A stretch of 44,179 nucleotides of DNA from Isosphaeraceae bacterium (GTDB lineage Bacteria; Planctomycetota; Planctomycetia; Isosphaerales; Isosphaeraceae), in contig JANXSY010000043.1 of NCBI GenBank assembly GCA_025356435.1, positions 1 through 44,179 of the forward strand, given 5' to 3'. Under the pieces are notes generated by a model. It did not search any database. It was not told the DNA's origin and saw only the letters and a list, made by a program, of their open reading frames with translations. Positions 25,687 to 34,772 of the stretch are shown here, piece by piece. The position numbers and the translations under genes are program-made. Positions within the stretch are counted from its first letter, which is position 1; every line of letters begins with the position of its first letter.

Positions 25687-26682
25687 ATGTCGAGCAGTCC
25701 GCTCGTAACGCCATCAAGAGTCTCGGCACGAACTCAGGGCGCTCCGACGCCGCTGGTCGCCCTCGCTCGCGCGGGGTATGACGACCCGGCGGGCCGAGTG
25801 ACGCTCCTCGGCGTGTTGGTGGCGTTCGGGATGTTGATCGCGATGTTCTGGCCGAACATTCGCCATTTCGTCTCGATCTGGTCGATCGACGAGAATTACA
25901 GCCATGGATTCCTCGTCCCGTTGATCAGCCTCTATTTCGCCAACGAGGCCGCGCGTCGGGGCGCGATCGCGATGACGTCCGGCACGGCGATCGGGGTCAC
26001 GCTGATCGCCCTTGCGATCTTGGGACGACTGGCGACGGTGGTCGTGCCTGTCGGGTTCGCCGGCGATCTCTCGCTTCTTCTGGGGATCGCGGGGATCGTT
26101 GCGTTACTGTTCGGTCGCGCGGCTCTCTGTCGCTATGGTTTCGCGATTGCGTTCCTGGTCTTCATGATCCCCCTCCCAGTGGCGCTCTATGCCAAGATTG
26201 CCTCGCCGCTTCAGCTCGCCGTCAGCCAGGTGGCGACGGTCTTGCTGAACTTTTCGGGTATCCCGGCGCTCTGCGAAGGCAACATGATCACGCTCCCGGG
26301 CGACAACAAGATGTTCGTTGCCGAGGCATGCAGCGGGATGCGGCAACTGACCGGATTCCTCGCGTTGACGACCGCCTGGGCCTATCTTGTCCGTCGACCG
26401 GGCTGGTATCGCATGGTCCTCATCGCCTCCTCGATCCCCATCGCCATGACGGCGAATATCGTTCGAGTGACGCTCACGGGGGTGATCTCGTATCGCATCG
26501 ATCCCAAGTTCACCTCGGGGGCCTTCCACACGGTCGAGGGTCTCTTAATGATGGCGTTCGGGCTTGTCATGCTCTACGGCGGCTGCTGGGTGCTCGATCG
26601 GATCGCCGGGGTCGCGCCACGTCGAAAACAGCGACCCAACTCAGAATCGCCCATCCCGTCGTCGGAGGTTGAAACGAGATGA
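25687..26682 (+). CDS. exosortase (PEP-CTERM-type sorting transpeptidase)
   Basis: A 331-residue membrane protein with about eight helices and the exosortase/archaeosortase catalytic triad: Cys215 in EACSGMRQL, Arg260 in NIVRVTLTG and His281 in AFHTVEG. These enzymes cleave C-terminal sorting signals (PEP-CTERM or variants) of exported proteins and are habitually found in exopolysaccharide loci. The early segment DENYSHGFLVPLIS is also typical. The ATG at 25687 is preferred over the adjacent GTG at 25684 because GAGG ends 6 nt upstream. The stop overlaps the epsI start (ATGA), so the two are translationally coupled. No substrate with a recognisable sorting signal is encoded in the window. Confidence 0.92.
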   Translation: MSSSPLVTPSRVSARTQGAPTPLVALARAGYDDPAGRVTLLGVLVAFGMLIAMFWPNIRHFVSIWSIDENYSHGFLVPLISLYFANEAARRGAIAMTSGTAIGVTLIALAILGRLATVVVPVGFAGDLSLLLGIAGIVALLFGRAALCRYGFAIAFLVFMIPLPVALYAKIASPLQLAVSQVATVLLNFSGIPALCEGNMITLPGDNKMFVAEACSGMRQLTGFLALTTAWAYLVRRPGWYRMVLIASSIPIAMTANIVRVTLTGVISYRIDPKFTSGAFHTVEGLLMMAFGLVMLYGGCWVLDRIAGVAPRRKQRPNSESPIPSSEVETR

Positions 26683-27353
26683 CTCCCCTCCGCCGCGTTG
26701 TCCTCTGTCTCGGCCTGCTCGGCTCCGGCGTCGCCGCACAAGCGGGACTGGAGCGGTTCACTCAGTGCGAACGTCCCGACCTCAAGGGCAAACTCGCAAC
26801 GATCCCGATGACCCTGGGAAACTGGGTCGGGCGCGATGAAGTGGTCGCCGACGACATCCTCGAACGGTCGCAGACGGACGACTGGATCAACCGCGTCTAT
26901 GAGGATACAACTCGGCCCGATCGCAAGCTCTCGCTCTGGATCAACTACTCGAAGACGGGCCTCAACATGAGGCATTCGCCCGAGGTCTGCCTTCCCGCCG
27001 GCGGCTGGACCAAGAATGAGGCCGCTACGCGGGTCATCGAGTTGAGGGCTTCAGGCGAGCCGAGCGTAAAGACGACCCGGCTTGTCTATTCTCAAGGAGA
27101 ACTGGTCCAAGGCATTGGCTTTTGGTATTACATCTTCGGTGAAGGGGAAGTCGAGCGCTGGGTGCGTCGGTTGCCGATCACCAGTCGGAGCAGCCACGGA
27201 CGGACGACGAGGGGATCGGGCCTGACGGTCGAGGTCTTCTGTCCCGGTGACGTGGACCCCGAAGGTGAAGCCCTTAAGCAGTTCGCGGCCGCGCTTCTGG
27301 CAGTACTCGACCCGCTCTTGCCAAGCGATCGCGTCGCCTATCACATCCCCTGA
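26679..27353 (+). CDS. epsI: EpsI family exosortase-associated protein
   Basis: A 224-residue exported protein of the EpsI family (DUF3485), the regular partner of exosortase, sometimes fused to it. It has an N-terminal hydrophobic signal/anchor (residues 6-22) and the signature HSPEVCLPAGGW, then GIGFWYYIFGEGE. Function in the family is undefined; association with polysaccharide-linked protein sorting is established by context only. The ATG overlaps the exosortase stop by 4 bp. Confidence 0.88.
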   Translation: MTPLRRVVLCLGLLGSGVAAQAGLERFTQCERPDLKGKLATIPMTLGNWVGRDEVVADDILERSQTDDWINRVYEDTTRPDRKLSLWINYSKTGLNMRHSPEVCLPAGGWTKNEAATRVIELRASGEPSVKTTRLVYSQGELVQGIGFWYYIFGEGEVERWVRRLPITSRSSHGRTTRGSGLTVEVFCPGDVDPEGEALKQFAAALLAVLDPLLPSDRVAYHIP

Positions 27354-27375
27354 GTCTCCGATCAAGTTCGTAAGA

Positions 27376-27405
27376 CTGGCAGGCCACGGTAGGCCGTCCT
27401 ATAAC
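27376..27405 (+). promoter_or_regulatory. candidate promoter for gmd
   Basis: CTGGCA (27376-27381, 4 of 6), an 18-nt spacer and TATAAC (27400-27405, 5 of 6), in the 126-bp gap before gmd. It suggests that gmd starts its own transcript. Confidence 0.42.
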
Positions 27406-27479
27406 ATTGAAATGACTCGCGGCATCCGGACGCATTCCAGCGCGGATGAGATGAATTGCGTCGATCAAGGGAGTGTCCG

Positions 27480-28493
27480 ATGAAGCGTGCGTTAATCACC
27501 GGCATCACGGGACAAGACGGGTCTTATCTGGCTGAGTTCCTGCTCGGCAAGCCCGATTACGAGGTCCACGGCCTCGTGCGGCGGTCGAGCAGCCTCAACC
27601 GCCAGCGAATCGACCACCTGTTTGGCAGGGATGCGTCGATGGGCGACCGGTTCCACCTTCATTATGCCGACCTCGCTGACGCCTCCAGCCTGGCGATGGT
27701 GATGGAGCAGATCCGACCGATTGAGATCTACAACCTCGGCGCGCAGAGTCACGTCCGCGTCTCATTCGACCAGCCGCTCTATACCGCCGACATCGTCGGT
27801 CTCGGCACACTGCGCGTCCTCGAAGCGGCGCGTCAACTCAACCGCACGCACCCCGTCAAGTTCTACCAGGCTTCAAGCTCAGAGATGTACGGCTCGGCCG
27901 CCCCGCCGCAAGGTCTCAACACGCCCTTCCATCCGCGCAGTCCCTATGCGTGCGCTAAGCTCTACGCCCACTGGCAGACGATCAATTATCGTGAGGCTTA
28001 TGGGATGTTCGCCTGCTCGGGCATCCTCTTCAATCACGAAAGCCCGCGACGTGGCGAGGCCTTCGTCACCCGAAAGATTACCCTCGGCGCGACGCGGATC
28101 AAGGAAGGGCTTCAGAAGAAGCTCGTCATGGGCAACCTCGACGCCAAGCGTGACTGGGGCTTTGCGGGCGATTACGTCCGCGCCATGTGGCTGATGCTGC
28201 AGCAAGACACCCCCGATGACTATGTCGTCGCGACGGGCGAAACTCACTCCGTTCGGGAGTTCCTTGAACTCTGCTTCTCCCACCTCGATCTCGACTACGA
28301 AAAGTACGTCGAGTTTGACACCAAGTACACCCGCCCCTCCGAGGTTGATGTCCTTCTCGGAGACCCGACGAAGGCCAAGCAGAAGCTCGGCTGGGAGCCG
28401 GAAGTCAGCTTCAAGGGCCTCGTGACGATGATGCTCGACCACGACCTTGAACTCGCCAAACGCGAGAAGTTCGCCCAGGGCTATCGCGGCTGA
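27480..28493 (+). CDS. gmd: GDP-mannose 4,6-dehydratase
   Basis: A 337-residue short-chain dehydrogenase/reductase that converts GDP-mannose to GDP-4-keto-6-deoxymannose, the precursor of fucose, rhamnose, perosamine and related sugars. It has the NADP-binding [12 protein letters not shown] loop at the N-terminus, the LVRRSSS segment of the NADP-using branch, SSSEMYG in the active site, and Tyr156-x3-Lys160 (YACAK). The start ATG at 27480 follows an AGGGAG site. It is slightly shorter than the E. coli enzyme (373). The next enzyme (fucose synthase, a 4-reductase or an aminotransferase) is absent from the window, so the final sugar cannot be inferred. Confidence 0.94.
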   Translation: MKRALITGITGQDGSYLAEFLLGKPDYEVHGLVRRSSSLNRQRIDHLFGRDASMGDRFHLHYADLADASSLAMVMEQIRPIEIYNLGAQSHVRVSFDQPLYTADIVGLGTLRVLEAARQLNRTHPVKFYQASSSEMYGSAAPPQGLNTPFHPRSPYACAKLYAHWQTINYREAYGMFACSGILFNHESPRRGEAFVTRKITLGATRIKEGLQKKLVMGNLDAKRDWGFAGDYVRAMWLMLQQDTPDDYVVATGETHSVREFLELCFSHLDLDYEKYVEFDTKYTRPSEVDVLLGDPTKAKQKLGWEPEVSFKGLVTMMLDHDLELAKREKFAQGYRG

Positions 28494-28525
28494 GTTCGGC
28501 GAGACCCCAGCACGACGTCGCTCAC

Positions 28526-28551
28526 CCACGGCGGTCTTCGGGCCGCCGTGG
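28526..28551. terminator. terminator-like hairpin after gmd
   Basis: CCACGGCGG (28526-28534) and CCGCCGTGG (28543-28551) form a perfect 9-bp GC-rich stem with an 8-nt loop, 32 bp after the gmd stop. There is no T-run, but a promoter follows 5 bp later. Confidence 0.5.
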
Positions 28552-28555
28552 CGCG

Positions 28556-28584
28556 TTGACGACCGTCCGCGATTGATCTACGAT
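28556..28584 (+). promoter_or_regulatory. candidate promoter for the glycosyltransferase operon
   Basis: TTGACG (28556-28561, 5 of 6), a 17-nt spacer and TACGAT (28579-28584, 4 of 6). It gives a leader of about 38 nt before the GTG at 28629. Confidence 0.5.
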
Positions 28585-28628
28585 GCTTTGACTTCATGGA
28601 TTGGCCTCCACGATCAAGGATTGATCTC

Positions 28629-29948
28629 GTGACGCCCACCTTGCTTGCCAACGAGAGTCGCGGTTCGTCCCGATCGGTCCCGAAGACGTCGGTCCTCGTG
28701 GCCTGTCCCGATGCCCGTCCTCCGGCCTACGAGGCCGTCATCGGGTTCGCACAGGCGACCACCCTCGACCGGTTCGTCACCGGGTATTACTACGGCGGGC
28801 ACGGCCCGGTCTCCGAGCTGGCCCGACGCTACGCGCCTTGCCACTTCCATCGCTTGAGACGCCAGCTCCTTCGCCGTAACGACCGACGAATCCCCCCGGA
28901 TCGGGTCGTGTCATCCCCGAGTTTCGACGTCGCGCTGGCGATCGAGAATCGGCTCGCTGGTCGTCCTGACGCTCGGAGGTGGGTCGCAGCACATCGGACT
29001 CGCCGATTCGATCGGGCTGTCGCGCGGCGGATCGAACGCGATCGCCCCGACGCCGCCCTCCTGTTCAGCGATGTCGGTTCTGAGTTCGCCCTCCCGGCCT
29101 GTCGACGACTTGGCATCCCAACGATCCTGAGCATGGTCCACGGCGACGTTCGCGAAGAGCGCGAGGTCTTGGCGCGCGAAGCGGTTGAGTCACCCGACTA
29201 CTTCCCCCTCTATCTCGGCGATGGTCAGCTCGATCGGGCGGCGATGGACTGGCTCCACGAGCGGCGACTCCGCGACATCGCCCTCGCCGACCGCATCCTC
29301 GTGCCGTCAGAGCACATTGCGAACACCCTGGCCCGCTACGGAACGCCTCGGGAGCGGATCGCGGTCGTTCCCTATGCGGCAGACGTTGGTCGATTCCGCC
29401 CTGTCGATGGCAAGACGCACGGTGCCGGTTGCACCTTTCTCTTCGCCGGGGGGATCACGCAACGGAAGGGGATTGGCTATCTGCTCCAGGCATGGCGGCG
29501 CGTGAAGCGTCCCGGCTGGCGGCTCCAGCTCCTCGGTGCCCTCCCGAGTCGCCTTGGCCCGCTCGCTGACGACTTGAAGGTGGAAGGGGTCGAACATCTC
29601 GGTCGGGTCGGCCACGCCGAGATGCCGGCGAGGATGGCCGCTGCCGACGTTTTCGTCTTCCCTTCTCTGTTCGAAGGCTCGGCCGTCGTGACCTATGAAG
29701 CCCTCGCGTGCGGACTGCCGTCGATCGCGACTGAAGCCTCGGGGACCGTCGCTCGCGACGGGATCGATGGATTTATCGTCCCGAGTCGAGACGTCGATGC
29801 CCTGGCCGAGCGTATGGACCGGCTCGGCGGTGATCCGTCGCTGAGGGCCGAGATGGCGATCGCGGCGAGAGAGCGGGCTGAGGCGTTCGACTGGCCCCGA
29901 TATCGCGCAGCGGTGCTCGGTGAAGTGACGAATTTGCTCGGCCACTAA
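28629..29948 (+). CDS. glycosyltransferase family 4
   Basis: A 439-residue GT-B-fold retaining glycosyltransferase. The C-terminal half has the standard pattern: GGITQRKGIGYLLQAW, then VFVFPSLFEGSAVVTYEA containing the E-x7-E type motif, then ALACGLPSIATEA. The N-terminal acceptor half is unusually Arg-rich. The start is a GTG at 28629 with AAGGA 8 nt upstream; the open frame extends back to 28596. It begins a run of same-strand glycan genes to 34769. Donor and acceptor are not predictable. Confidence 0.85.
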   Translation: MTPTLLANESRGSSRSVPKTSVLVACPDARPPAYEAVIGFAQATTLDRFVTGYYYGGHGPVSELARRYAPCHFHRLRRQLLRRNDRRIPPDRVVSSPSFDVALAIENRLAGRPDARRWVAAHRTRRFDRAVARRIERDRPDAALLFSDVGSEFALPACRRLGIPTILSMVHGDVREEREVLAREAVESPDYFPLYLGDGQLDRAAMDWLHERRLRDIALADRILVPSEHIANTLARYGTPRERIAVVPYAADVGRFRPVDGKTHGAGCTFLFAGGITQRKGIGYLLQAWRRVKRPGWRLQLLGALPSRLGPLADDLKVEGVEHLGRVGHAEMPARMAAADVFVFPSLFEGSAVVTYEALACGLPSIATEASGTVARDGIDGFIVPSRDVDALAERMDRLGGDPSLRAEMAIAARERAEAFDWPRYRAAVLGEVTNLLGH

Positions 29949-29981
29949 TCGCGGATCGATTGCAAGGAAGCGAGCGGCATC

Positions 29982-31421
29982 ATGGACGAGCGAATCTATG
30001 TCATCGCGACCGCGAGCGTCATGGCGGCGTACCTCTTCATCGAGGTTGCGCGGAAGCGATTTGATCCGTTTGCGCCGGTCTGGATGTTCCTCCTCGGCTA
30101 CTTCCAGATCTACGTGATCCAGGCCCTCTCTTACCACGAATATGCGATTCGGGTCCGCGGCGTCGAGGTGACGACGTTGGCAAATACCCGATCGCTCTGG
30201 GCCCTCTGCTGGTTCCTTCTCGTCTATCATGTGCCGATCGGCCGCCTCTTCGCGGCAAAGCTGCCGAAGGCACCGGGGGAATGGTCCGTCGGCGTGATGG
30301 CCTGGTTGACACCGATCCTGGTCGTCTGGGGGTTGGTCGGGGCGTTCGCGATCTCGCACGATAATACCAAGCAGGGGATCGAGGTCAGCCAGGAAGCGTT
30401 CATCCTGCTCCAATTTCCGATCATGATGCTCGTGGCGGCGATCCTCCTGATCGTCACCGGTCGCAACGTCGCGCATCCGAGGCCCGCGATCGCCCTCCTT
30501 GGTCTCACGTTGTCGATCCTTTATATCATCATCTGGATGTTCAACGGCAAGCGGTCGCATTCGCTCTTCGGCGTGCTGACCACGATCTGCGCGTGGTATT
30601 GCACGCGAGGGAAGCGGCCGTCGTTCGCGGTGCTGGGCGGCGTCGCGGTCATCGGTATGGTGGTGCTCACCTTGGCGGTCGGATGGAGGAATAACCCGAA
30701 ATACGAGCGATCGCCCTCGGGTTTCGTCCAATATCTCGGCGACTTCAACCCCGCTGACATCCTCGCGAACGTCAACCTGGCCGAGCATGAGGATACGGGT
30801 GGCGACGCGAAGAAAGAGGTCAGCCACGAGACCGAGGAGATTGGCGGCTATCTCCTGATGCTCGACACGGTCCCGCTCAAGTCGCCGCATGACTTCGGTT
30901 CATCCTACCTGCGGATCTTCTCGACGTTTATCCCCCGGGTCATCTGGCCGGACAAGCCGATCTTCGGCCGTGAGGAATGGGTCAGCGCCTGGATCGCGGG
31001 TTCAGAGATGAAACGCGACAAGACGTTCACCGGCCCGGCGATCGGTATCCTGGGGGCGACCCATCTCAACGGCGGGGCAGTGGCGACGGTGATCGTCCTC
31101 GCCGGGTTGGCCTTGTTGCTGAGGACGGGCTACGAGTATTTCCGGCGTCACCAGTCGTCTCCCTGGGCACAGGCCTGGTGGGCACTGACGTTCTATAACG
31201 CCTGGCTGATGACCGTGAACGACGACCCATTCGTGTGGTTCTACTACATCTACGGCTACACGATCCTGCCGACGATGGTGTTCCTCTGGGTCTATAACCG
31301 ACTCAAGGTGAGCGGATCGGCGGCGGCTCCGATCGATCATCATGCCCCGTGGACTCCGCCTGACGCGCTGACCTCTCCGGCGGGTGACGGCCCGATCCTC
31401 CCGATTCCGAACCTGAGATAG
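29982..31421 (+). CDS. Wzy-type oligosaccharide repeat-unit polymerase (putative)
   Basis: A 479-residue integral membrane protein with about ten to twelve hydrophobic helices and a large extracytoplasmic loop (about 235-350) in the second half, containing the DFGSSYLRIFSTFIPRVIWP segment seen in O-antigen polymerase-like proteins. Proteins of this kind join undecaprenyl-linked repeat units. Sequence similarity among Wzy proteins is low, so the call rests on topology, that segment and the position between glycosyltransferase genes. It is distinct in sequence from the ligase-like protein at 21656. Confidence 0.7.
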   Translation: MDERIYVIATASVMAAYLFIEVARKRFDPFAPVWMFLLGYFQIYVIQALSYHEYAIRVRGVEVTTLANTRSLWALCWFLLVYHVPIGRLFAAKLPKAPGEWSVGVMAWLTPILVVWGLVGAFAISHDNTKQGIEVSQEAFILLQFPIMMLVAAILLIVTGRNVAHPRPAIALLGLTLSILYIIIWMFNGKRSHSLFGVLTTICAWYCTRGKRPSFAVLGGVAVIGMVVLTLAVGWRNNPKYERSPSGFVQYLGDFNPADILANVNLAEHEDTGGDAKKEVSHETEEIGGYLLMLDTVPLKSPHDFGSSYLRIFSTFIPRVIWPDKPIFGREEWVSAWIAGSEMKRDKTFTGPAIGILGATHLNGGAVATVIVLAGLALLLRTGYEYFRRHQSSPWAQAWWALTFYNAWLMTVNDDPFVWFYYIYGYTILPTMVFLWVYNRLKVSGSAAAPIDHHAPWTPPDALTSPAGDGPILPIPNLR

Positions 31422-31453
31422 TCACCTCGATCTCCTCAAAGGTCCGGCGTCCG

Positions 31454-32665
31454 ATGAAACTGGCCCTCTCGTTCACCAACTTCGGTCCCTATCACCTCGC
31501 GCGGCTGCGTGCCCTCGCCCAGTCGCTCGCGGCCCGAGGTGACGAGCTGATCGCCTACGAGACCGCCGGCAATGAACGTCGCTACCCTTGGTTGAGATCG
31601 GTCGCCGGGGAGCCGTTCCATTGGGTGACGCTCTTCCCCGACCGCGATCTCGAATCGTTGACGGGTGCCTCTTGCCGACGGGCGATGACGGACGCCCTCG
31701 ACCGCGACGAGCCCGACTCCCTCGGGATTGTCGGCTACTCGCGACCCGAGTCGATGGCGATGCTTGGATGGGCGCGGAGGAATCGGCGTCCGACGGTGCT
31801 GATGTCGGAGAGCCAGGAGATCGACCATCCGCGCGTCTGGTGGAAGGAAGCGATCAAGCGTCGTCGAGTCACCCGGTTTTCGGCAGGGCTTGTCGGTGGC
31901 CGAAGGCACGCTGATTACCTCGGTAAACTTGGGCTTCCCCTCGATCGTATCGCCTATGGATATAACGCTGTCGACAACGACCACTTCACGCGGCTGGCCG
32001 AGCGCTTTCGCCTCGATCCCGCCAGTCGTCAGGGTTTACCCGACGCCCCTTACTTCCTGGCTGTCAGCCGATTCGTGCCCGAGAAGAACCTGACGAGTCT
32101 CGTCGCGGCTTATAGCCGGTATCGCTCGAAGGCCCGGTCTCGTCCTTGGGACCTTGTGCTCTGCGGAGACGGAGAGTCGCGGCCCGAAATCGAGGCGGGC
32201 ATCCGCGCCAGCGGTTATCCCACTTCGATTCACTTGCCCGGATTTCTCCAGACGGCAGACCTCACGCGATGGCTTGCCCATGCGTCGGCCTTCGTCCATC
32301 CGAGCCTGATGGAACCGTGGGGGTTGGTGGCGAACGAGGCGGCGGCGTGCGGTCTCCCGCTCCTAATCTCCGACCGCGCCGGATGCGCCGAAACACTTGT
32401 GTCCGGCTCGCCAGAGACGACCGGCCGTCGATTCGATCCGACATCCGTTGGCGACCTTGCCGATTGTCTTCTGTGGGTTGCGGAGTTGTCGGAGACCGAG
32501 CGGGTTGAGATCGGCCAACGTGCTCTTGCAGTGGTTTCCGAGTGGGGACCGGGTCGATTCGCCTCGGGGATGCTGACCGCGTTGGACTTGGCCCACGCTC
32601 GCGAGGCCCGCCGAGGCCGTCGAGTCGCGACGAAGGCTGTTACTTATGTGGAGTTGGTGTCTTGA
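31454..32665 (+). CDS. glycosyltransferase family 4
   Basis: A 403-residue GT-B glycosyltransferase. It shows the N-terminal FGPYHLARLRAL loop, the linker YFLAVSRFVPEKNLTSLVAA, LCGDGESRPEIE, and the donor-site segment FVHPSLMEPWGLVANEAAA followed by CGLPLLISDRAGC. Start ATG at 31454; AAAGG lies about 11 nt upstream. It follows the Wzy-like gene by 32 bp and its stop is within a few bases of the next start. The specific linkage is unknown. Confidence 0.87.
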   Translation: MKLALSFTNFGPYHLARLRALAQSLAARGDELIAYETAGNERRYPWLRSVAGEPFHWVTLFPDRDLESLTGASCRRAMTDALDRDEPDSLGIVGYSRPESMAMLGWARRNRRPTVLMSESQEIDHPRVWWKEAIKRRRVTRFSAGLVGGRRHADYLGKLGLPLDRIAYGYNAVDNDHFTRLAERFRLDPASRQGLPDAPYFLAVSRFVPEKNLTSLVAAYSRYRSKARSRPWDLVLCGDGESRPEIEAGIRASGYPTSIHLPGFLQTADLTRWLAHASAFVHPSLMEPWGLVANEAAACGLPLLISDRAGCAETLVSGSPETTGRRFDPTSVGDLADCLLWVAELSETERVEIGQRALAVVSEWGPGRFASGMLTALDLAHAREARRGRRVATKAVTYVELVS

Positions 32666-32670
32666 ATTCG

Positions 32671-33861
32671 ATGCAAACCCGGACCCAACCCCACCATCCT
32701 CGAATCGGTGCGGCCTCTTCAGGCTGGCTCCATCTCTGCAACGGTCTCGACCCGAGACGCGACGGCGGGATGGTCCCGAGCATCCTCGGCATGACTGGCT
32801 CGCTGGCCCGGCACGGATCGCCGATCACGATCGTGACCCCCACCCTGTCACGCCTCGACGGTACGAGTCTCCCCGAGGGGATCGACCTGAAAGGACCCGA
32901 GACCGACCTGGAAGCGGCGGTTCGATCGGCTGAGGTCGTCCATCTCCACGGCCTCTGGCAAGGTCACACGAGGCGAGGGGCCAAGGAGGCGCGTCGGGCG
33001 GGAGTGCCCTATCTGATCGCCGCTCATGGCATGGCCGAGCCCTGGGCGCTTCGCCATAAGGCGTTCAAGAAGAGGGTCTACACGGCGCTCGTCGAAGGGA
33101 AAAACCTGCGTCGGGCCGCCTGCCTTCACGCCTTGTCTCGGCCCGAGATCGAACATCTCCGCGCCCTGGCACCGAGAACCCCGATCGGTCTCATCCCGAA
33201 TGGCGTCGATCTGGCCCCATTCGATCATCTGCCCGACCGCGCCGAGTTCGAGGCCGAGCACCCCGAAGTGGTCGGCAAGTTCGTCCTCCTCTTCTACAGC
33301 CGACTCCACGCCAAGAAGGGCCTCGACCTGCTGGTGAAGGCGCTCGGTGCTCTCGCAAAGAGCCATCCCACACTGCATCTCGCCCTCGCCGGCAACGATG
33401 ACGGGGCCCTGACCCCGTTCCGGGCTGCTGTCGAGTCGCTCGGCCTGGCAGACCGGGTAACTTACGTCGGTCACGTCTCCGGTGAGAAGTCGAGACGCAC
33501 CTGGGCCGCCGCCGATGCGTTCGTCCTCCCGAGCTATTCCGAAGGGTTCAGCATGGCGATCCTTGAAGCACTCGCCGCGAGGCTTCCGGTTGTCGTGACG
33601 ACTGCGTGTCATTTTCCAGAACTGGCAAAGGCTGGGGGGGGCATCGTGGTCGAGCCCACCGAGTCGGGCGTCACCGAGGGGCTCCGCGATTTGCTCGAGC
33701 GATCGGTTGACCAGCGTCGCTCGCTCGCTGAGCGAGGTCGGTCGCTCGTGGAGGAGCATTACACCTGGGATCGCCAGGCCGAACGATTGTCCGCCGTCTA
33801 TCGGTGGGTCGCGGGCGGCGGGACGGCCCCCGAGGCGGTCGAGATGGCGGGAGGCTTCTGA
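32671..33861 (+). CDS. glycosyltransferase family 4
   Basis: A 396-residue GT-B glycosyltransferase. Features: DPRRDGGMVPSILGMTGSLA near the N-terminus, VHLHGLWQ, the linker FYSRLHAKKGLDLLVKAL, and the donor site FVLPSYSEGFSMAILEALA. The start is uncertain: the ATG at 32671 lacks a well-spaced ribosome site, while a TTG at 32662 overlaps the previous stop (TTGA) and has GGAG 9 nt upstream. Its own stop TGA shares one base with the ATG of the next gene (TGATG), so translation is coupled. Confidence 0.87.
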   Translation: MQTRTQPHHPRIGAASSGWLHLCNGLDPRRDGGMVPSILGMTGSLARHGSPITIVTPTLSRLDGTSLPEGIDLKGPETDLEAAVRSAEVVHLHGLWQGHTRRGAKEARRAGVPYLIAAHGMAEPWALRHKAFKKRVYTALVEGKNLRRAACLHALSRPEIEHLRALAPRTPIGLIPNGVDLAPFDHLPDRAEFEAEHPEVVGKFVLLFYSRLHAKKGLDLLVKALGALAKSHPTLHLALAGNDDGALTPFRAAVESLGLADRVTYVGHVSGEKSRRTWAAADAFVLPSYSEGFSMAILEALAARLPVVVTTACHFPELAKAGGGIVVEPTESGVTEGLRDLLERSVDQRRSLAERGRSLVEEHYTWDRQAERLSAVYRWVAGGGTAPEAVEMAGGF

Positions 33862-34769
33862 TGACGGATCACAAGAACCGGGCCAAGGTCAGCGTGATCG
33901 TCCCCGTCAAGAACGAGGCTGGAAACCTCCGTCGTTGCCTCCCCGCGCTCGCCTGGGCCGACGAGATCTTCGTCGTCGACAGCCAGAGTACCGACGAGAC
34001 CGAACGGGTCGCCGCCGAGCACGGTGCCGCGCTCGTCCAGTTTCACTTCAATGGAAGCTATCCCAAGAAGAAGAACTGGGCGCTCGACAACCTCCCCCTG
34101 AGGAACGAGTGGGTCTTGATCGTCGACGCCGACGAGATCGTGATCCCGGCGCTCGCGGACGAGATCCGTCGGAGGACTGATGCCGACGAGGCGGACGGCT
34201 TCTACCTGAACATGAAATACTTCTTCCTGGGACGACGGATCAAGCATTGCGGCTATTCCGAAGCCTGGAACCTCAGACTCTTCAAGCACAAGCTCGGACG
34301 TTACGAACGCATGCCCGTGACCGCAGGCGCGGCGACAGGCGACAACGAGGCGCATGAGCATGTCGAGTTAAACGGCCGGGCGGCGCGACTCGTCCACGAG
34401 CTCGACCACTTTGCTTATCCGACGATTTACGTCTGGGTCGAGAAGCACAATCGCTATGCGGTCTGGGAGGCCGAGCAGTTTGACCGATTCCTCCGCGAGC
34501 CGATCCCGACGACGATCGGACCGGGCAAGCGATTCAAGCGGATGCTTAAGAAGATCTATCTGCGTCTGCCATGTCGGCCGCTGGTTCGATTTCTCTATTC
34601 GTACCTGTTTCGACTCGGATTTCTCGACGGACGCCCCGGCTTCGTCTTCTGTTCGCTCCTGGCGTTCTATGACTTCCTCGCCTCGGCGAACCTCTACGAG
34701 AAACGTCTTCGAGAGGCAGACGGCTCGCCGCCCGTCCTCACGACCGAACCGTCTCCGATCCTCGTTTGA
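33861..34769 (+). CDS. glycosyltransferase family 2, WaaE/KdtX-like
   Basis: A 302-residue GT-A glycosyltransferase. The N-terminal VSVIVPVKNEAGNLRRCL strand, the VDSQSTDET segment and the metal-binding VDADE are present; the combination with YPKKKNWALDN and a C-terminal amphipathic/hydrophobic region (RFLYSYLFRLGFLDG) resembles the lipopolysaccharide-core WaaE subfamily and related membrane-associated enzymes. GGGAGG lies 6 nt before the ATG. It ends 3 bp from the stop of a convergent glycosyltransferase gene. Confidence 0.87.
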   Translation: MTDHKNRAKVSVIVPVKNEAGNLRRCLPALAWADEIFVVDSQSTDETERVAAEHGAALVQFHFNGSYPKKKNWALDNLPLRNEWVLIVDADEIVIPALADEIRRRTDADEADGFYLNMKYFFLGRRIKHCGYSEAWNLRLFKHKLGRYERMPVTAGAATGDNEAHEHVELNGRAARLVHELDHFAYPTIYVWVEKHNRYAVWEAEQFDRFLREPIPTTIGPGKRFKRMLKKIYLRLPCRPLVRFLYSYLFRLGFLDGRPGFVFCSLLAFYDFLASANLYEKRLREADGSPPVLTTEPSPILV

Positions 34770-34772
34770 ATC

